Shown in pieces: positions 23,841 to 36,607 of a DNA stretch of 64,000 nt. Source of the stretch: Sipunculus nudus (Eukaryota > Annelida > Sipuncula > Golfingiida > Sipunculidae). Location: positions 1,118,001 through 1,182,000 of the forward strand of contig CM049316.1 of assembly GCA_026874595.1 (NCBI GenBank), written 5' to 3'. Position 1 is the stretch's first letter, and each line of letters begins with the position of its first letter. The notes under the pieces were generated by a model, which was given only the letters and a program-made list of their open reading frames with translations, was not told the origin of the DNA and made no database searches. The translations under genes and the position numbers were made by a program.

Positions 23841-26660
23841 GCTCCCATGAAGATCATGTCTGTGTGATGTCTCCAGGAGACGGATGCCTCCTCATCAATT
23901 TGTATTTCTGTCACAGAAGCCGGTCTACATTGGTACTGTCAGTATGACACAGCATCAAAGAACCTGTGACAAGCAGCTAAAAAGCACCCCTGGAGCAGCA
24001 GCGGTGCTGTTCAAAGCCAAAAAACCTGAACTGGCAGCACCAGTAGCTCATGCATATTTATGAGTTGAAGTTTTCGTGTCTGCTCCTCTGAGTGAGTACC
24101 CATCATCAGAGCGTGGAGCCCATCTACCCTCTGGGAGATAAAATGAAAATCCATGAGTGGTGATAACATAAAAGCCACCATCTCCAGCCCAGGCTCTGGC
24201 CCATACACTATTTGTCCATTTTTTCTGGTGCCATCAGAACACTACCATCGTGTCCCCCTCAGTGTACAGCACAGTGTGACATTTGCCCTGTGATCAAGTA
24301 GTAAATTAAAGAATGGAGTTTGAAGGACTGTGCAGACTGGATCTCTGATCTTGTGGTCTAAATGAGACAATTAAACATATTATGGCAAATCTACTGGTGT
24401 ATTGTGAGTACAATAAATACAAACAAAAAATATAACCATCAAAGGAAACAAGAGATTTCTAAAAGATATTGAACATTTGGACAAGTAAGAAATTATAATA
24501 CATTCCATAGCATATAAAACATCACACCCTAACACTGTGAAACACATACACAAGGGAATATATTGTGTGCACAAAATGTGGTGAGCTCCTGAAAAGTTAA
24601 CTCATACATTATATAATTTATATGGTCCGTCCCAGCATCAATCTCTGCTTGTTTTTATGTGATAACTTTTTTATATCACAGACGGTATAAAAAATTTGGG
24701 CCAAAATTGTTAGACTCTCTAGCTATTCCTTCATCTAACTGAGTGAAATTAATGTTTGACCTTGCACTGAATTCCCATAAGAAAAATAATCCAAAACATG
24801 AGAAAACAGTTCATCATGATGAATTCATCTTCATCACCAGAGGACAGAGATATAAACAAGCCCTTAAAGCAGATGATGTCAGTTCATGCAGAGTCATACC
24901 TGAACAACCTTTGTGACATTGATATGCAACCACCAACATAAAATAATGTCTTCTATGAAGGAATGTACTGTCAAGTTTTGCCAGAAAAACACCATCCAGC
25001 GTGCATCGGCATATGCAACACAAAAATTGTCTCAAAATCAATACTTTTCACTTTATATTTTATTACTTCACACTATATTGGTGCAACATCTACAATGCCC
25101 CCAATTTGTCCTTATTACAAGGAAACAACTTCAAAATAAGAATTTTTGCTTGGGAGAATAGCAAGAAAAAATTCTAGCAGAAAGTGAGTTTTTCTTTCTC
25201 AGGAATACAAACTATGCAAAAAAAGTATCTTGTGAACACAGGGACATATACACACACAGAAGTGAACTTAACAATAGCCTTAGCTTGCCTGACAAATAAA
25301 TATCTACGATGATACTCAGTTAAGTGCATATTTGCAGCAATGTAAAAAAAAAATGACTGGATTAACTCCTTTATCAGGCCCTGTCCAAACAACTCTACAG
25401 AGTTTTGTGGAATTGGTCCAGAAATTTTTGGAGAAACCTTTAAACAAACAAACACACACACATAAAAAGACAGACAGACAAACAGGCAATTATAATAACA
25501 TAACCACCACAGCAGAGGCAATAACAATAAAAATGTCAACATTTTATATCAGCAAGCTTAATCTGTATTGCTCATAATTTTTCTGTAACAGAAATTTCTG
25601 ATACTTTTTTCTTTTACTGAGCAGTGATTACAGACCCAGGAGCCTAACATGCCGGCAGCATTTAAGTTTGCTTCATCCATGCTACATCCGCCTCCTGAAT
25701 GATGAGTTCTCCAGCTTCTGATCAGGGCAGTAAAGCTTCATAGGATGCTGGAAACCTCCTGGAGACAGTCAGATCAGCTTTAACAGTCAGGATGACACAG
25801 ATCATATTGAAAGTTCTAATTTGTCTGATGGGTCCAGTGAAACAACTTGGATAAAAACCTGAACAATATATGCCATGACGGTGGTAGGGATGCCAAGCTG
25901 GTCCTCCTGGCTTCATGCAGTAATTGTAGACCTCAGAAATGTCAATCTTGCTGCGACAGTTAGAGTGAACATGAGGACTGCAGCAGCAGCACCTCATCTC
26001 CCTGTTCTGACTGATGGAGACAGCTCACTGATGTTTTGTGTATATGGGTAACATGCTGGTTTATCTGTATCACTGATGAAGCTTACATAATAAAGATAAA
26101 TGTGAAAGTTTTAAAACTGGCATTCACAACAAAAACTATCATTAAATTTTTTTGATACTCTAAAAGTTGAGATCTGTCTCAGCAGTTGTGACCATTTTAA
26201 ATGAGAAATGGTTAAACAAATAAATTAAACCCCCAAAAAATAAAGTACATGGTTAGTAACCATTTTTCTCAGGGAATTCTTAATTCCGAAAACAATTACT
26301 GACTTTCTACAATCACATACACCCAGTAATCAGCATGTAAATACAAAACATGTTAAAGTCATCCATTGTCTACTGTAACATTGTAAACAAAAGTTCAGTC
26401 ATATCACTGGTAAACATAATTTTCACAATAAATAATACAAATACACAAAAATATTTGTATGAATCAAATTGTGCTGACAAATATCCTCACAAAAAATTGC
26501 ATTTACTGTCAACTGCTTGACTCAACAAATATTGAAAAATGAAACAATATCTATTCTTTTTCATATTTTGTCTTTACTTTAAACTGATATTTTAATTATC
26601 TATATATTTATCATTTTCTTAACTTCATATTTATGCATTTTTGATTCTCATTAGTCAATG
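23841..26660. other. Non-coding stretch, mostly single copy
   Basis: Several frames of 60-120 codons exist on both strands (for example 25174-25542 and 25722-25997, minus). None shows a domain, splice-bounded structure or convincing composition. An ACACACA/GACAGACA patch lies at 25448-25485. I see no gene that I can support. Confidence 0.45.
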
Positions 26661-28035
26661 AAACAAGGGACCCATGGGTCACTGTGTTCAGCTGAAGATG
26701 ACCTTGAAGGTGAAAATCTATAATAATATCAAATGGAGATAAAGTGTATGAGGCAAAAGTAATACAGGACATGGCTGGTTGACATGATTGGTTTGTATTG
26801 CTGAGTAAGAAATTGTTGCAAATATTATTTTGTGACCAAACCATGCATTTCCTAGCCAATGTTAAAACTGAAGCATGTGAGCAGTTTGTAAACATAAGAT
26901 GTATATTATTACCATGATCATTGGTAAACTTTTTGATAAATTGTTGACATTTCAGCAGTTTACCCATTTGTTCAATTGGATCTATTTTTTTATAATATAT
27001 ATGTATTATTAAACATATGTATTGTTTATTTTATAAAATGTTCACAGTTGAAATATTACTGATGTCCCCAGGTGCAAGGACTTGGTGGTGGTGGTGGAGG
27101 TGGGGGGGGGGGGGATAGAGTGATGGGATTTACAATATTATAGTGCATATACATAGGAATTTCACTTAATGCAATGATGCTTACAGGATTAAAAAGTTCA
27201 TTCCCAATAACTAAATATTTGAAAAAGGACAAACAGAGTGGTAGAAAAACAAAGCTGATAATATATGAAGTTTTAATTATTTCTTAATTTTTTTATTAAT
27301 AAAATTTTAACATCTGCAATATTACCAAACTGAATATATAAGTTGCTTTCAAATTTCAGACTAAAATAGCTTAAATCCATACACATATAGCACATGAAAG
27401 TTATTTCAACAGTGCTTATAGGAAAAATTTCATAATTAATATATATTTAAATATATATTTAATGATAACAGAGAGATGATGGATATAAGAGAAGTTGGGC
27501 ATAATTTTAGGTACTGATCTTAGTTTTATACTAATAATTTAAAAAATTTACAAATTCAGATCTAATTTTGGGTATACAATTGAACCTTATTTAAACAAAG
27601 TCTCTCGCTTCAAAAATTTTCATGTTAAGTGAGTAAATATTTTTCCTGATTTTTTACAAAGTCCATTATGTTCTGGCTACTATCTTAAAGAAGTTACACT
27701 TAACGGACTTAATTTCTGGCATGTATATAGGAAATATATAGAGGAATACTTCTGGTAAATATTAAGAAAAACAGATAAGTGGTTTTGATATTAGGCAGTC
27801 CTGAAGTGTGATAATGAGTTTCTCATGGCAATGTGAGGTTTTTCCTTAGTTTCTCAAAGGAACTAAGTCTCAGTGACCAAGTTTTTGGTTAGGTAGAAGA
27901 TTTTAGTAACACCTAACATTATGCTGAATTTTTTATTCATAGGTCTAACAGTTCTGAAACCTGCTAGTCTAATAGATGGATGGACGACCCAACAGATGGA
28001 TGGACAACGGACAAAGACTATAGCTCAGATGAGCT
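26661..28035 (+). mobile_element. Family-A element A5, G-tract core type, both ends present
   Basis: It begins AAACAAGGGACCCATGGGTC then ACTGTGTTCAGCTGA and ends GGACAAAGACTATAGCTCAG then ATGAGCT and A's. The final hairpin is shortened relative to other copies. A GGT-rich stretch leads into 13 G at 27102-27114. The right part shares TGATATTAGGCAGTCCTGAA with A2 and an equivalent region of A7. At 1.37 kb it is the best reference copy of this core type. The minus frame 26611-26967 has no recognisable domain. Confidence 0.7.
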
Positions 28036-28174
28036 AAAAAGTTAAATAATCAGCACAGGAACAGTCTGTATGATTCCTTTGTTTAATGAATAAAATATTA
28101 ATCACAGAAAAAAAATGTCTCTATTTGAAAATCTGTGTTAGGTAAACTAGGCTTTACTCTGCAAGCATATCAGC

Positions 28175-30837
28175 CAGGTTTAACAATGTAAGAACTGGAA
28201 CATCCTAACCCTATTACGTTCTCCATACAGGCATGTATAAAGCTTGAGGGTTGAACAATGTAAGTACTGGTATGTCTTAACCCTATATTGTTCTCCATAC
28301 AGGTGTGTATAAAGCTTGAGGGTTAAACAATGTAAGTACTGGTATGTCTTAACCCTATATTGTTCTCCATACAGGCGTGTATAAAGCTTGAGGGTTAAAC
28401 AATGTAAGTACTGGTATGTCTTAACCCTATATTGTTCTCCATACAGGCGTGTATAAAGCTTGAGGGTTAAACAATGTAAATACTGGTATGTCTTAACCCT
28501 ATATTGTTCTCCATACAGGTGTGTATAAAGCTTGAGGGTTGAACAATGTAAGTACTGGTATGTCTTAACCCTATATTGTTCTCCATACAGGCGTGTATAA
28601 AGCTTGAGGGTTGAACAATGTAAGTACTGGTATGTCTTAACCCTATATTGTTCTCCATACAGGCGTGTATAAAGCTTGAGGGTTGAACAATGTAAGTACT
28701 GGTATGTCTTAACCCTATATTGTTCTCAATACAGGCGTGTATAAAGCTTGAGGGTTGAACAATGTAAGTACTGGTATGTCTTAACCCTATATTGTTCTCC
28801 ATACACATGTGTATAAAGCTTGAGGGTTAAACAATGTAAGTACTGGTATGTCTTAACCCTATATTGTTCTCCATACAGGTGTGTATAAAGCTTGAGGGTT
28901 GAACAATGTAAGTACTGGTATGTCTTAACCCTATATTGTTCTCCATACAGGCGTGTATAAAGCTTGAGGGTTGAACAATGTAAGTACTGGTATGTCTTAA
29001 CCCTATATTGTTCTCCATACAGGCGTGTATAAAGCTTGAGGGTTGAACAATGTAAGTACTGGTATGTCTTAACCCTATATTGTTCTCAATACAGGCGTGT
29101 ATAAAGCTTGAGGGTTGAACAATGTAAGTACTGGTATGTCTTAACCCTATATTGTTCTCCATACAGGCGTGTATAAAGCTTGAGGGTTAAACAATGTAAG
29201 TACTGGTATGTCTTAACCCTATATTGTTCTCCATACAGGCGTGTATAAAGCTTGAGGGTTGAACAATGTAAGTACTGGTATGTCTTAACCCTATATTGTT
29301 CTCCATACAGGCGTGTATAAAGCTTGAGGGTTGAACAATGTAAGTACTGGTATGTCTTAACCCTATATTGTTCTCCATACAGGCGTGTATAAAGCTTGAG
29401 GGTTGAACAATGTAAGTACTGGTATGTCTTAACCCTATATTGTTCTCAATACAGGCATGTATAAAGCTTGAGGGTTAAACAATGTAAGTACTGGTATGTC
29501 GTAACCCTATATTGTTCTCCATACAGGCGTGTATAAAGCTTGAGGGTTGAACAATGTAAGTACTGGTATGTCTTAACCCTATATTGTTCTCCATACAGGC
29601 ATGTATAAAGCTTCAGGGTTAAACAATGTAAGTACTGGTATGTCTTAACCCTATATTGTTCTCCATACAGGCGTGTATAAAGCTTGAGGGTTGAACAATG
29701 TAAGTACTGGTATGTCTTAACCCTATATTGTTCTCCATACAGGCGTGTATAAAGCTTGAGGGTTGAACAATGTAAGTACTGGTGTGTCTTAACCCTATAT
29801 TGTTCTCCATACAGGCATGTATAAAGCTTGAGGATTAAACAATGTAAGTACTGGTATGTCTTAACCCTATATTGTTCTCCATACAGGCATGTATAAAGCT
29901 TGAGGGTTGAACAATGTAAGTACTGGTATGTCTTAACCCTATATTTTTCTCCATACAGGCGTGTATAAAGCTTGAGGGTTGAACAATGTAAGTACTGGTA
30001 TGTCTGAACCCTATATCGTTCTCCATACAGGCGTGTATAAAGCTTGAGGGTTGAACAATGTAAGTACTGGTATGTCTGAACCCTATATTTTTCTCCATAC
30101 AGGTGTGTATAAAGCTTGAGGGTTGAACAATGAAAGTACTGGTATGTCTTAACTCTATATTGTTCTCCATACAGGTGTGTATAAAGCTTGAGGGTTGAAC
30201 AATGTAAGTACTGGTATGTCTTAACTCTATATTGTTCTCCATACAGGCGTGTATAAAGCTTGAGGGTTGAACAATGTAAGTACTGGTATGTCTGAACCCT
30301 ATATTTTTCTCCATACAGGTGTGTATAAAGCTTGAGGGTTGAACAATGTAAGTACTGGTATGTCTTAACTCTATATTGTTCTCCATACAGGTGTGTATAA
30401 AGCTTGAGGGTTGAACAATGTAAGCACTGGTATGTCTTAACTCTATATTGTTCTCCATACAGGCGTGTATAAAGCTTGAGGGTTGAACAATGTAAGTACT
30501 GGTATGTCTTAACCCTATATTGTTCTCCATACAGGTGTGTATAAAGCTTGAGGGTTGAACAATGTAAGTACTGGTATGTCTTAACCCTATATTGTTCTCC
30601 ATACAGGTGTGTATAAAGCTTGAGGGTTGAACAATGTAAGTACTGGTATGTCTTAACCCTATTACGTTCTCCATACACATGTGTATAAAGCTTGAGGGTT
30701 GAACAATGTAAGTACTGGTATGTCTTAACCCTATATTGTTCTCCATACAGGTGTGTATAAAGCTTGAGGGTTGAACAATGTAAGTACTGGTATGTCTTAA
30801 CCCTATTACGTTCTCCATACAGGTGTGTATAAAGCTT
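28175..30837. repeat. 72-bp minisatellite, about 37 copies
   Basis: The unit contains GTGTATAAAGCTTGAGGG, TTGAACAATGTAAGTACTGG and CTATATTGTTCTCCATACAG. Copies are over 95% alike by eye, with variants clustered (TGAACTCTATAT types around 30000-30450). Because 72 is a multiple of three, the minus strand has uninterrupted frames up to 410 codons with a 24-residue period; I treat these as by-products. On the plus strand each unit reads as a splice acceptor, 29 nt and a GTAAGT donor. The last unit is cut at AAAGCTTG where element A6 begins. Confidence 0.9.
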
Positions 30838-31004
30838 GGGTCATGACGCTCAGCTGACTGGGAAGAGATTTGCAAAAGGAAATTTTATCATCTGAATGGT
30901 AGTATATAACCATTGAACTGAAGTATCAAATAGATTAACCAACAGGCTGAGATTGTGTCTATATTAATATATCTCAAAAATAGAGAAAAAATGCGTAAAC
31001 TTTA

Positions 31005-34000
31005 AACAAGGCTTACAGGCCTAATGCGAACCTGTGCAAAGTTTAGGAGTATGAATGGAGGTTTATTTTTAAAATTTAATATTGATCCTCTTAAGTCCTG
31101 CATATCTACCTTAGTCATTATGATTTCAGCAAAATAGACGTTTCTGACCTGCAAGTTTAGGACTAGAAAATTTTAAAACCAGAATATGAGTAGTCAACAA
31201 GCCACTATGTGTATCCGCATAAATCAGAGTGGGACGGGTGAAGTGAGGCATGGATTAAGTGGCAAGGGGAATAGAGCGTGGTGTGTTGCATATTAGCATG
31301 GATGTCTGCAGCTTAAACGTGAATGTAGGTGGTGCCACCAGTCATAAAATCGAGAAAATTGTCCAGGCTGTATAAACCTGCAAAATTTCAGGTGGATAAG
31401 TCAAACCACTGCCGAGATATGAGTGATTTTATCCCAAGGCAGATCAACAGATGGATGCTGTGCATAAGTGGTTGCAGGTGGCGCCACCAGTTTTGCCTAT
31501 AATGAAGAGCTATGTGAGATCTATACACATGCAAAATTTTGGCCTAATCGGTAAAACGGTTCCCAAGATATGAGCTTGGATGTCAGCAGAGTAAATGTGA
31601 ATGTAGGTGGCGACACCTGTCATAAAATTGAGAAAGCTGTCAAGGATGTAAAATACCTGCAAAAGTTCAGGTGGATAAGTCAAACCACTGCTGAGATATG
31701 AGTGATTTTAACCTAAGGCAGATGAACAGATGGATGCTGTGCATAAATGGTTAGAGGTGGCACCACCAGTTTTGCCTATGATGAAGAGCTATGTGAGATC
31801 TATACACATGCAAAATTTTGGCCCAATTGGTCAAACAGTTCCCGAGATATGAGCATGGATGTCTGCAGTGTAAACGTGAATGTAGGTGGTGCCACCTGTC
31901 ATAAAATCAAGAAAATTGCCCAGGATGTATAAACCTGCAAAATTTCAGGTGGATAAGTCAAACCACTGCTGAGATATGAGTGATTTTATCCCAAGGCTGA
32001 TGAACAGATGGATGCTGTGCATAAGTGGTTGCAGATGGCACCACCAGTTTTGCCTATGATGAAGAGCTATGTGAGATCTATACACATGCAAACTTTTTGC
32101 CCAATCAGTCAAACGGTTCCCGATATATGAGCTTGGATGTCTGCAGAGTAAACGTGAATGTAGGTGGCGCCACCTGTCATAAATCGAGAAAGCTGTCCAG
32201 GATGTATAAACCTGCAAAATTTCAGGTGGATAAGTCAAACCACTGCTGAGATATGAGTGATATTATCCAAAGGCAGATGTACAGATGGATGCTGTGCAAA
32301 AGTGGTTGCAGGTGGCGCCACCAGTTTTGCCAATGATGAAGAGCTATGTGAGATCTATACACATGCAAAATTTTGGCCCAATCAGTCAAACGGTTCCCCA
32401 GATATGAGCTTGGATGTCTGCAGAGTAAACGTGAATGTAGGTGACGCCACCTGTCATAAAATATAGAAAGCTGTCAAGGATGTAATATATCTGCAAAATT
32501 TCAAGTGGAAAAGTCAAACCACTGCTTAGATATGAGTGATTTTAACCTCAGGCAGATGAACAGATGGACGCTGTGCATAATTGGTTGCAGGTGGCACCAC
32601 CAGTTTTGCCTATGATGAACAGCTATGTGAGATCTATACACATGCAAAATTTTTGCCTAATTGGTCAAACGGTTCCCTAGATATTAGCTTGGATGTCTGC
32701 AGAGTAAATGTGAATGTAGGTGGCGACACCTGTCATAAAATCGAGAAACCTGTACAGGTTGTATAAAACTGCAAAATTCAGGTGGATAAGTCAAACCACT
32801 GCTGAGATATGAGTGATTTTATCCAAAGACAGATGAACAGATGGATGCTGTGTATAAGTGGTTGCAGGTGGCACCACAAGTATTGCCTATGATGATGAGC
32901 TATGTAAGATCTATACACATGCAAAATTTTGGCCCAATTGGTCAAACGGTTCCCGAGATATGAGCTTGGATGTCTACAGAGTAAATGTGAATGTAGGTGG
33001 TGCCACCTGTCATAAAATCGAGAAATCTGTCCAGGATGTATAAACCTGCAAAATTTCAGGTGGATAAGTCAAACCACTGCTGAGATATGAGTAATATTAT
33101 TCCAAGGCAGATGAACAGATGGACGCTGTGCATAAATGGTTGCAGGTGGCACCACCAGTTTTGCCTATGATGAACAGCTATGTGAGATCTATACACATGC
33201 AAAATTTTTGCCTAATTGGTCAAACGGTTCCCTAGATATTAGCTTGGATGTCTGCAGAGTAAATGTGAATGTAGGTGGCGACACCTGTCATAAAATCAAG
33301 AAACCTGTACAGGTTGTATAAAACTGCAAAATTTCAGGTGGATAAGTCAAACCACTGCTGAGATTTTTAGTGTATGTTATAAAGCTATCAAAGGGCTACA
33401 TTTGTGCAAAATTTTTAGCCTGATCAGTCAAACGGTTCCCGAGATATGTGGGATTATGTGTGGAAACAGACACACAAATGGACAACAGGGCAGCAAGGAA
33501 AGTTCAGAGGTCAACCAAAAATGAAGAAGCAGCAGTTCACATGTGACCTGATGATAAACCCAATATGCTTAAAATGCAAACCAAGTTTTTTCAAACAGTT
33601 GAAAGATATAATTCCAATAATCTGGGAATTCTGCATCTAAACATTGTGTCCAGACGTTTTGACGCTGTGTCTAGACGTCTAGACACATTGTCTAGACACC
33701 CCACCAGAGCCAGGTCAGTTGCCATGGTGATGTCTGGACCCCACCTGTTTGTACTGAGTGACCTCTTGACTTGGCAGCATGAAGTCAAATCTGTTTTCAA
33801 ATACAGAAAGCCTTTTTCAATTGGCTACAATGCTTTTTTAAAACTGTATTTACCCAATCTATTCTTATAAAACTGACAGAACCCTACCATAGAATAATTC
33901 TTGTAAAGTTTAAACCAAATATGCTGAACAGTTTCATCATAAATCAGTGTATAAGCTAGAAGAGTTTAAAATTACATTTTCGCTTGTAAAAAACACATCA

Positions 34001-34505
34001 ATGTAGGTGGCGCCACCAATACCCCAAAATCAGATATGACATATGTGACAAACATTGGTATAAAATTTGGTCATTATAGCTCTAGCCGTTTCTGAGATTT
34101 TAATTTTAGTGTGCTTTTTTGGACAGATGACTAAGTTCAACCTCCTGTTACTCGGCCAAAAATCTCCGAACTGGAATCATTCAAACAACCTTGAGAGAGA
34201 TTGTTCAAGGGATCATTTCTGTGAAATATTGGACAATTTGGCAAGACAGTTTCAGAGAAGAAGATTTTTAAAGGTTTTTAAGCTTTTTCTCTATAAAATC
34301 TAAATTAATGCAGATACCCAATAATATGTTCCAGGGCACCAAGTTTCACATGGGATGAATTCTTACATGTAATTTGGAGCTGCTAGCTCAGACAGTTTCT
34401 GACTTACAGCCATGGACGGTGGAAAGCTAGCCCAGGACAGCAGACGGCAGATGGCTGACGACAGACAGACGACGCTGCGCCATCACATAAGCTCCCAGGT
34501 TCGCT
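31005..34505 (+). mobile_element. Family-B element B2, 3.5 kb, seven 278-bp units, nested in A6
   Basis: It has the same 5' end (ACAAGGCTTACAGGCC) and 3' end (AGCTCCCAGGTTCGCT) as B1 and the same first 300 bp. GTTGCAGGTGGC-type starts recur at 31471, 31751, 32028, 32304, 32585, 32863 and 33141. Each 278-bp unit is two related halves of about 139 bp, both with the GGTGGCGCCACC palindrome. Short plus frames (61-74 codons, once per unit) share residues such as YTHAKF and NVNVGG; they arise from unit similarity, and stops separate them. Confidence 0.8.
33667..33686. repeat. Perfect 20-bp palindrome in element B2
   Basis: GTGTCTAGACGTCTAGACAC equals its own reverse complement. A half copy, TGTCTAGACACC, follows at 33689. 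The segment is absent from the otherwise matching B1 copy near 17150. Confidence 0.9.
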
Positions 34506-36607
34506 TAAAAAAATACAGGTGGCTCCACCAGTCTGCAGAAACTAATAAAAACACTAAATGGTCAATATCCATGCAAAGAAGCATGGGGGTCTCTGGATTA
34601 GTTGTTCAGATACTTCAGCTTTTGTATCAAATTTTCCATTATTCTGAGGGATACTTTGGAGTCCTATAGCTTGAAGGATATGGGTAACAGAGACATAATT
34701 TCAGATTTCCACAGACATTTTTCATGGGCCTCCTCGCATGACAAGAATGAAGATTCTAGGTCCAGTTGTTACAATTTGTACCCTGTTGACAGATAACCAC
34801 ATCTTTAAAGGTCTCAAAAATAGAGAAAATAATTCGTCAAATTTGAAAAAAATAGAGGTGGTGCACCCAGTCTGCAGAAACTGATGTATTAAACATCTCA
34901 TGATCAATATGTATGCCAAAAATCATGACCATCAGTGATGTAGTTAATGAGATATTGAATTTTTTTATGAAAATTTTGACTATTCTGGGGGGTACTTTGG
35001 GGCCCCATAGCTCAAAGGATATGGGTAACAGAGACCTAATTTCTGGTTTCCATGGAGACTTTTCATAGGTCTCTCAGAATATCAAGAATGAAGATTCTAG
35101 GTCCAGTCTTTACAATTTGTGCCCTGTTAAAAGATGTTCACATTTTTAAAGGTCTCAAAAATAGAGAAAACAATACGTAAAAAATCGAAAAATACAGGTA
35201 CCGCACCAGTCAGCAGAAACTGATGAAACATCTCATGATCAATATGTATGCCAAAAATCATGACAATCAGTGAGGTAGTTAATGAGATATTGAAGTTTTT
35301 CTATGAAATTTTTCACTATTCTGGGGGGTAGTTTTGGGCCCCATAGCTCGAAGGATATGGGTAACAGAGACCTAATTTCTGGTTTCCATGGAGACTTTTC
35401 ATAGGCCTCTCAGAATTTCAAGAATGAAGATTCTAGGTCCAGTCTTTATGATTTGTGCCCTGTTAACAGATGTCCGCATTTTTAAAGGTCTCGAAAATAG
35501 AGAAAAAAATTCGTAAAAAATCAAAACAAATAGAGGTGGCACACCCAGGCTGCAGAAACTGATGAAACACTCCATGATCAATATCCATGCAAACAATTAT
35601 GGTGATCTCTGCATTGGTTGTTCAGATACTTCAGCTTTTGTATCAAATTTTCCATTATTCATTATTGTGAAAAGTTTTTTTAAGAAATTTTTCACTATTC
35701 TGGGGGGTATTTTGGGGCCCCATAGCTTGAAGGATATGGGTAACAGAGACCTAATTTCTGGTTTCCATGGAGACCTTTCATAGGTCTCTCAGGATGTCAA
35801 GAATGAAGATTCTAAGTCCAGTCTTTACGATTTGTGCCCTGTTAACAGATGTCCACATTTTTAAACGTCTCAAAAATAGAAAAAAACAGTTCGTAAAAAA
35901 ATTGAAAAATATAGGAGGTGCCACCAGTCTGCAGAAACTGATGAAACATCTCATGATCAATATGTATGCCAAAAATCATGACCATCAGTGATGTAGTTAA
36001 TGAGATATTGAAGTTTTTGTATGAAATTTTTCACTATTCTGGGGGGTACTTTGGGGCCCCATAGCTCGAAGGATATGGGTAACAGAGACCTAATTTCTGG
36101 TTTCCAAGAAGACTTTTCATAGGTTTCTCAGAATATCAAGAATGAATATTCTAGGTCCAGTCTTTATGATTTGTGCCCTGTTAACAGATGTCCACATTTT
36201 TAAAAGTCTCAAAAATAGAGAAAAAAAATCGTAAAAATTGAAAAATACAGGTGGCCCCACCAGTCTGCAGGAACTGATGGAACATCTCATGATCAATATG
36301 TATGCCAAAAATCATGACCATCAGTGATGTGGTTAATGAGATATTGAAATATTTGTATGAAATTTTTTACTTTACTGGGGGGGGGGGTTCTTTGGGGCCC
36401 CATAGCTTGAAGGATATGGGTAACAGAGACCTAATTTCTGGTTTCCAAGGAGATTTTTCATGGACCTCTCAGAATGTCAAGTTAGAAGATTCTAGGTCCA
36501 GCGATTACGATTTGTGCCTGGTTAACGGACAGACAGACGGACAGACAGACGGACGACGGACAAAGAGTGATCACTATAGCTCAGCATGATTGAAAGTTAG
36601 CTGAGCT

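Larger units (their letters stand above)
30838..36607 (+). mobile_element. Family-A element A6, tandem-core type, carrying nested B2
   Basis: The left end starts inside the terminus (GGGTCATGACGCTCAGCTGA), directly abutting the 72-bp array. The right end is GGACAAAGAGTGATCACTAT then AGCTCAG...CTGAGCT and A's. The core is about six diverged modules of 340-380 bp (TCTGCAGAAACTGATG at about 34531, 34873, 35212, 35551 and 35930), each with GGGGCCCCATAGCT and TGTGCCCTGTTAACAGATG. B2 interrupts the first module at its A-rich segment. Minus-strand frames of about 63 codons recur once per module and are repeat translations. Confidence 0.7.

Noticed and set aside
25174-25997. Minus-strand frames of 122 and 91 codons, Cys/Tyr-rich
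   Set aside because: Composition follows simple sequence and chance absence of stops. I could not place splice sites or recognise a domain, and would need transcript data.
28175-30837. CRISPR-like array
   Set aside because: The whole 72-bp unit is repeated with no unique spacers, and the context is eukaryotic. The same holds for the other arrays.
29446-30875. Minus-strand frames of 346 and 410 codons with a 24-residue period
   Set aside because: They are the 72-bp minisatellite read in frames that happen to lack stops. Two overlapping frames are open over the same DNA, which argues for lack of stops and not for selection. No signal peptide or conserved start is seen.
31747-33321. Recurring about 61-codon plus-strand frames (YTHAKF...NVNVGG)
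   Set aside because: They occur once per 278-bp unit of element B2 and differ by stops and frame changes between units and in B1. No initiation context or domain is seen.
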